NCBI GenBank assembly: GCA_024276775.1
Contig: JAJRWO010000324.1
Location: 1 to 8,099 of the forward strand
DNA: 8,099 nucleotides
Origin: Gammaproteobacteria bacterium
GTDB taxonomy: Bacteria > Pseudomonadota > Gammaproteobacteria > Tenderiales > Tenderiaceae
Direction: 5' to 3'
In this document: piece by piece, positions 6,279-8,099 of the stretch
Layout of the letters: the number at the start of each line of letters is the position of its first letter
Numbering within the stretch: the first letter of the stretch is position 1
The notes under the pieces: model-generated
The model's database searches: none
Seen by the model: only the letters and a program-made list of their open reading frames with translations
What the model was told of the DNA's origin: nothing
Position numbers and translations under genes: made by a program

Positions 6279-6321
6279 AAAAAGCGTCACTGTTTTCAAC
6301 CAGAAAGCAGTGGCGCTTTTT
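6279..6321 (-). terminator. Intrinsic terminator after sucCD, able to work on both strands
   Basis: A long stem pairs 6279-6297 with 6303-6321 around the loop at 6298-6302. On the - strand the sucD transcript would form 17 pairs with two A-C mismatches, followed by six Us (6283-6278). It lies 25 bases past the sucD stop. Read on the + strand the same bases give two G-U pairs instead of mismatches and a run of five Us, so it should also stop transcription coming antisense through nadE. Confidence 0.85.
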
Positions 6322-6345
6322 AATGAAGCAACAAGATAAATGACC

Positions 6346-7212
6346 CTACATGACTTCCAGCATCTTGCTCCCCATCTCGGCAGGCGAACGCACCACTGCA
6401 ACACCGGCAGTTTCAAGTGCCTTAAACTTCTCTTCCGCCGTGCCCTTGCCACCGGCAATAATCGCGCCAGCATGGCCCATGCGTTTACCCGGCGGAGCGG
6501 TGACGCCAGCGATGTAGGCAACCACCGGTTTGGTAACGAACTCTTTAATATATTCAGCAGCGGCTTCTTCTGCCGTACCACCGATCTCGCCTACCATGAC
6601 GATACCTTCGGTTTGCGGGTCGTTTTGAAACAGTTCGAGGCAGTCGATAAAATCAGTGCCCTGAATCGGATCACCACCAATGCCAATGCAGGTGCTTTGC
6701 CCCAGACCATTATTAGTGGTTTGAAACACCGCTTCATAGGTCAAGGTGCCGGAACGGGAAACAATACCGATCTTGCCTGGTTTGTGGATTATCCCTGGCA
6801 TAATGCCAATTTTACATTCGCCCGGCGTAATCAAACCTGGGCAATTCGGCCCGATCAGGCGTGAATCACTCCCTTCTAAGGCATATTTCACTTTCAACAT
6901 ATCCTGTACCGGAATGCCCTCGGTGATGCAGGCGATCACCGCAATACCGGCATCGGCCGCTTCCAGAATCGCATCGGCTGCAAAGGCCGCTGGCACGTAG
7001 ATCATGGTGGCGTCAGCGCCTGTCTCTTTTACTGCATCGGCAACGGTATCGAACACGGGCAGGTCAAGATGTGATTGCCCCCCCTTGCCCGGTGTCACGC
7101 CACCGACCATTTTTGTCCCGTAAGCAATCGCCTGTTCAGAATGGTAAGTACCCTGCCTGCCAGTGAACCCCTGACAGATAACCTGGGTGTCTTTATTAAT
7201 CAGTACTGACAT
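6346..7212 (-). CDS. sucD: Succinyl-CoA ligase (ADP-forming) subunit alpha
   Basis: SucD is the CoA-binding and phosphohistidine subunit of succinyl-CoA synthetase, which interconverts succinyl-CoA and succinate with nucleotide phosphorylation in the TCA cycle, working with SucC in the cytosol. The 288-residue product matches the family length. Seen: the Rossmann CoA-binding domain with GFTGRQGTYHSEQAI (15-29) and GTKMVGGVTPGKGG (32-45); GPNCPGLITPGE at 121-132; and the ligase domain with GHAGAIIAGGKG, whose H247 is the phosphorylated histidine (H246 in E. coli). I start at ATG 7210-7212 (MSVLINKDTQVICQG) because the family begins there and a strong GGGGAGG lies upstream; a longer frame starting at 7242 would overlap the end of sucC by ten non-conserved codons. 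One base separates it from the sucC stop, implying coupled translation for the 1:1 complex. A terminator at 6279-6321 follows. No anomaly is seen. Confidence 0.97.
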   Translation of the reverse strand: MSVLINKDTQVICQGFTGRQGTYHSEQAIAYGTKMVGGVTPGKGGQSHLDLPVFDTVADAVKETGADATMIYVPAAFAADAILEAADAGIAVIACITEGIPVQDMLKVKYALEGSDSRLIGPNCPGLITPGECKIGIMPGIIHKPGKIGIVSRSGTLTYEAVFQTTNNGLGQSTCIGIGGDPIQGTDFIDCLELFQNDPQTEGIVMVGEIGGTAEEAAAEYIKEFVTKPVVAYIAGVTAPPGKRMGHAGAIIAGGKGTAEEKFKALETAGVAVVRSPAEMGSKMLEVM

Positions 7213-7213
7213 C

Positions 7214-8099
7214 TTAGTGACCTCCCCTGGACGCAGCGACAACCTTGTGCGCCGCTTCAGTCAAATCAGCGGCACTGGTAATGGCCAGTCCACTGTTATC
7301 CAACAAGTCACGTCCTTGTTGAGCGTTGGTACCTTCAAGCCGCACCACCACCGGAATTTGTACACCTACCTCTTTCACCGCCGCAATAATGCCTTCGGCA
7401 ATCAAATTACAGCGGACAATACCCCCAAAGATATTCACTAAGACTGCTTTAACTTTGGCATCCGCCAAAATCAGTTTGAAGGCCTCGGCGACCTTTTCAG
7501 CCGTGGTGCCACCCCCCACATCCAAAAAGTTGGCTGGGTTACCACCATTGAGTTTGATCAAATCCATGGTTGCCATGGCCAGACCCGCACCATTGACCAT
7601 ACAACCGATTTCACCATCCAGGGTGACATAATTGAGGCCATGCTGTTCGGCTTCGTGCTCGGTGGGATCTTCCTGCGAGGCATCTTGCATTTCAGCCAGT
7701 ACCTTCTGTCGATACAGGGCGCTGCCATCGATGCCCATCTTGCCGTCCAGCGCCACCACATCACCCTGCTTAGTCACCACCAGAGGGTTGATCTCCACCA
7801 GGCTGGCATCTTTCTCAACAAACATTTTATAAAGCCCCATCAGCAGCTTGGTCACCTGCCCGGCCAAACTGCCTGGCAAGCCCATGCCAAAACTGATTTG
7901 ACGGCACTGATATGGCATCAGGCCGGTAACGGGGTCTACAGCCACCTTGATCAGCGCGTCAGGCTGACTCTCCGCCACCTCTTCGATATCCATGCCACCC
8001 ATGGCCGAGGCCATAATGACAATACGCTCAGAGGCACGATCTACCATCAGGCTGACATACAGCTCTTTGTCGATATCACACAGGGATTCAATAAAAACA
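7214..8099 (-). CDS. sucC: Succinyl-CoA ligase (ADP-forming) subunit beta, 5'-truncated by the window edge
   Basis: SucC is the ATP-grasp subunit that binds nucleotide and succinate in succinyl-CoA synthetase. The frame stays open to the right edge of the window, and the bases before the first internal ATG (8047) encode the family-like FIESLCDIDKELYVSLMVDR, so the true start lies beyond 8099. 294 residues remain; about 95 N-terminal ones are missing relative to the 388 of E. coli SucC. Seen: the rest of the ATP-grasp domain with EINPLV and LDGKMGIDG, the stretches carrying the Mg2+-binding Asn and Asp; then the ligase/CoA domain with GAGLAMATMD, FLDVGGGTTAEKVAEAF, NIFGGIVRCN and LEGTNAQQGR. 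Part of the nucleotide-binding half is off-window, so ATP versus GTP preference cannot be read. It ends in TAA at 7214-7216, one base before the sucD ATG. Whether sucAB lies upstream cannot be seen. Confidence 0.97.
   Translation of the reverse strand, partial: VFIESLCDIDKELYVSLMVDRASERIVIMASAMGGMDIEEVAESQPDALIKVAVDPVTGLMPYQCRQISFGMGLPGSLAGQVTKLLMGLYKMFVEKDASLVEINPLVVTKQGDVVALDGKMGIDGSALYRQKVLAEMQDASQEDPTEHEAEQHGLNYVTLDGEIGCMVNGAGLAMATMDLIKLNGGNPANFLDVGGGTTAEKVAEAFKLILADAKVKAVLVNIFGGIVRCNLIAEGIIAAVKEVGVQIPVVVRLEGTNAQQGRDLLDNSGLAITSAADLTEAAHKVVAASRGGH
7221..7227 (-). promoter_or_regulatory. Ribosome binding site of sucD
   Basis: On the - strand GGGGAGG lies 8 bases before the sucD ATG at 7212, inside the last codons of sucC. 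It fixes the sucD start and lets ribosomes finishing sucC reinitiate on sucD. Confidence 0.8.

Noticed and set aside
6340..6864. 174-codon open frame on the + strand within sucD
   Set aside because: It is antisense to the conserved sucD reading frame, shows no recognisable domain and has no promoter or ribosome site; the sucD frame explains the region.

Overview
The window looks like chromosomal DNA of a mid-GC proteobacterium, most probably a gammaproteobacterium. This rests on the protein-level character of Dxs, SucC, SucD and glutamine-dependent NadE, and on the presence of both QueD and FolE2. The genus cannot be fixed from the sequence alone. Both ends cut through genes: the N-terminal part of Dxs lies before base 1, and the N-terminal part of SucC lies beyond base 8099.

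Left block, + strand, bases 2-2769: dxs (3' part), queD and folE2 run in the same direction with gaps of 51 and 5 bases, so they are probably cotranscribed. Dxs makes the isoprenoid precursor DXP. FolE2 (GTP to dihydroneopterin triphosphate) and QueD (that product to 6-carboxytetrahydropterin) are consecutive first steps toward preQ0 and queuosine. FolE2 also feeds folate.

Middle block, + strand, bases 2770-4523: two stand-alone genes. One encodes an HD_3-type metal-dependent phosphohydrolase that starts at TTG; the other encodes an AqpZ-type water channel. The HD gene is clearly AT-rich (about 38% GC by hand count) against the flanking housekeeping genes, and the block ends in two hairpins and an imperfect direct repeat. 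It looks like a small accessory insertion between two conserved blocks, although no integrase, transposase or tRNA is present.

Right block, - strand, bases 4524-8099: sucC and sucD (succinyl-CoA ligase, TCA cycle) are separated by one base and followed by a strong stem-loop terminator. Next comes nadE, glutamine-dependent NAD+ synthetase, with its own short leader and a candidate promoter. aqpZ and nadE converge on the hairpin region at 4421-4506.

I do not see a clearly new biological system. The best leads are the AT-rich HD/aqpZ block, the perfect 15-bp hairpin with flanking direct repeats at its right edge, the changed specificity-position residue in the HD enzyme, and overlapping inverted repeats in the nadE leader.
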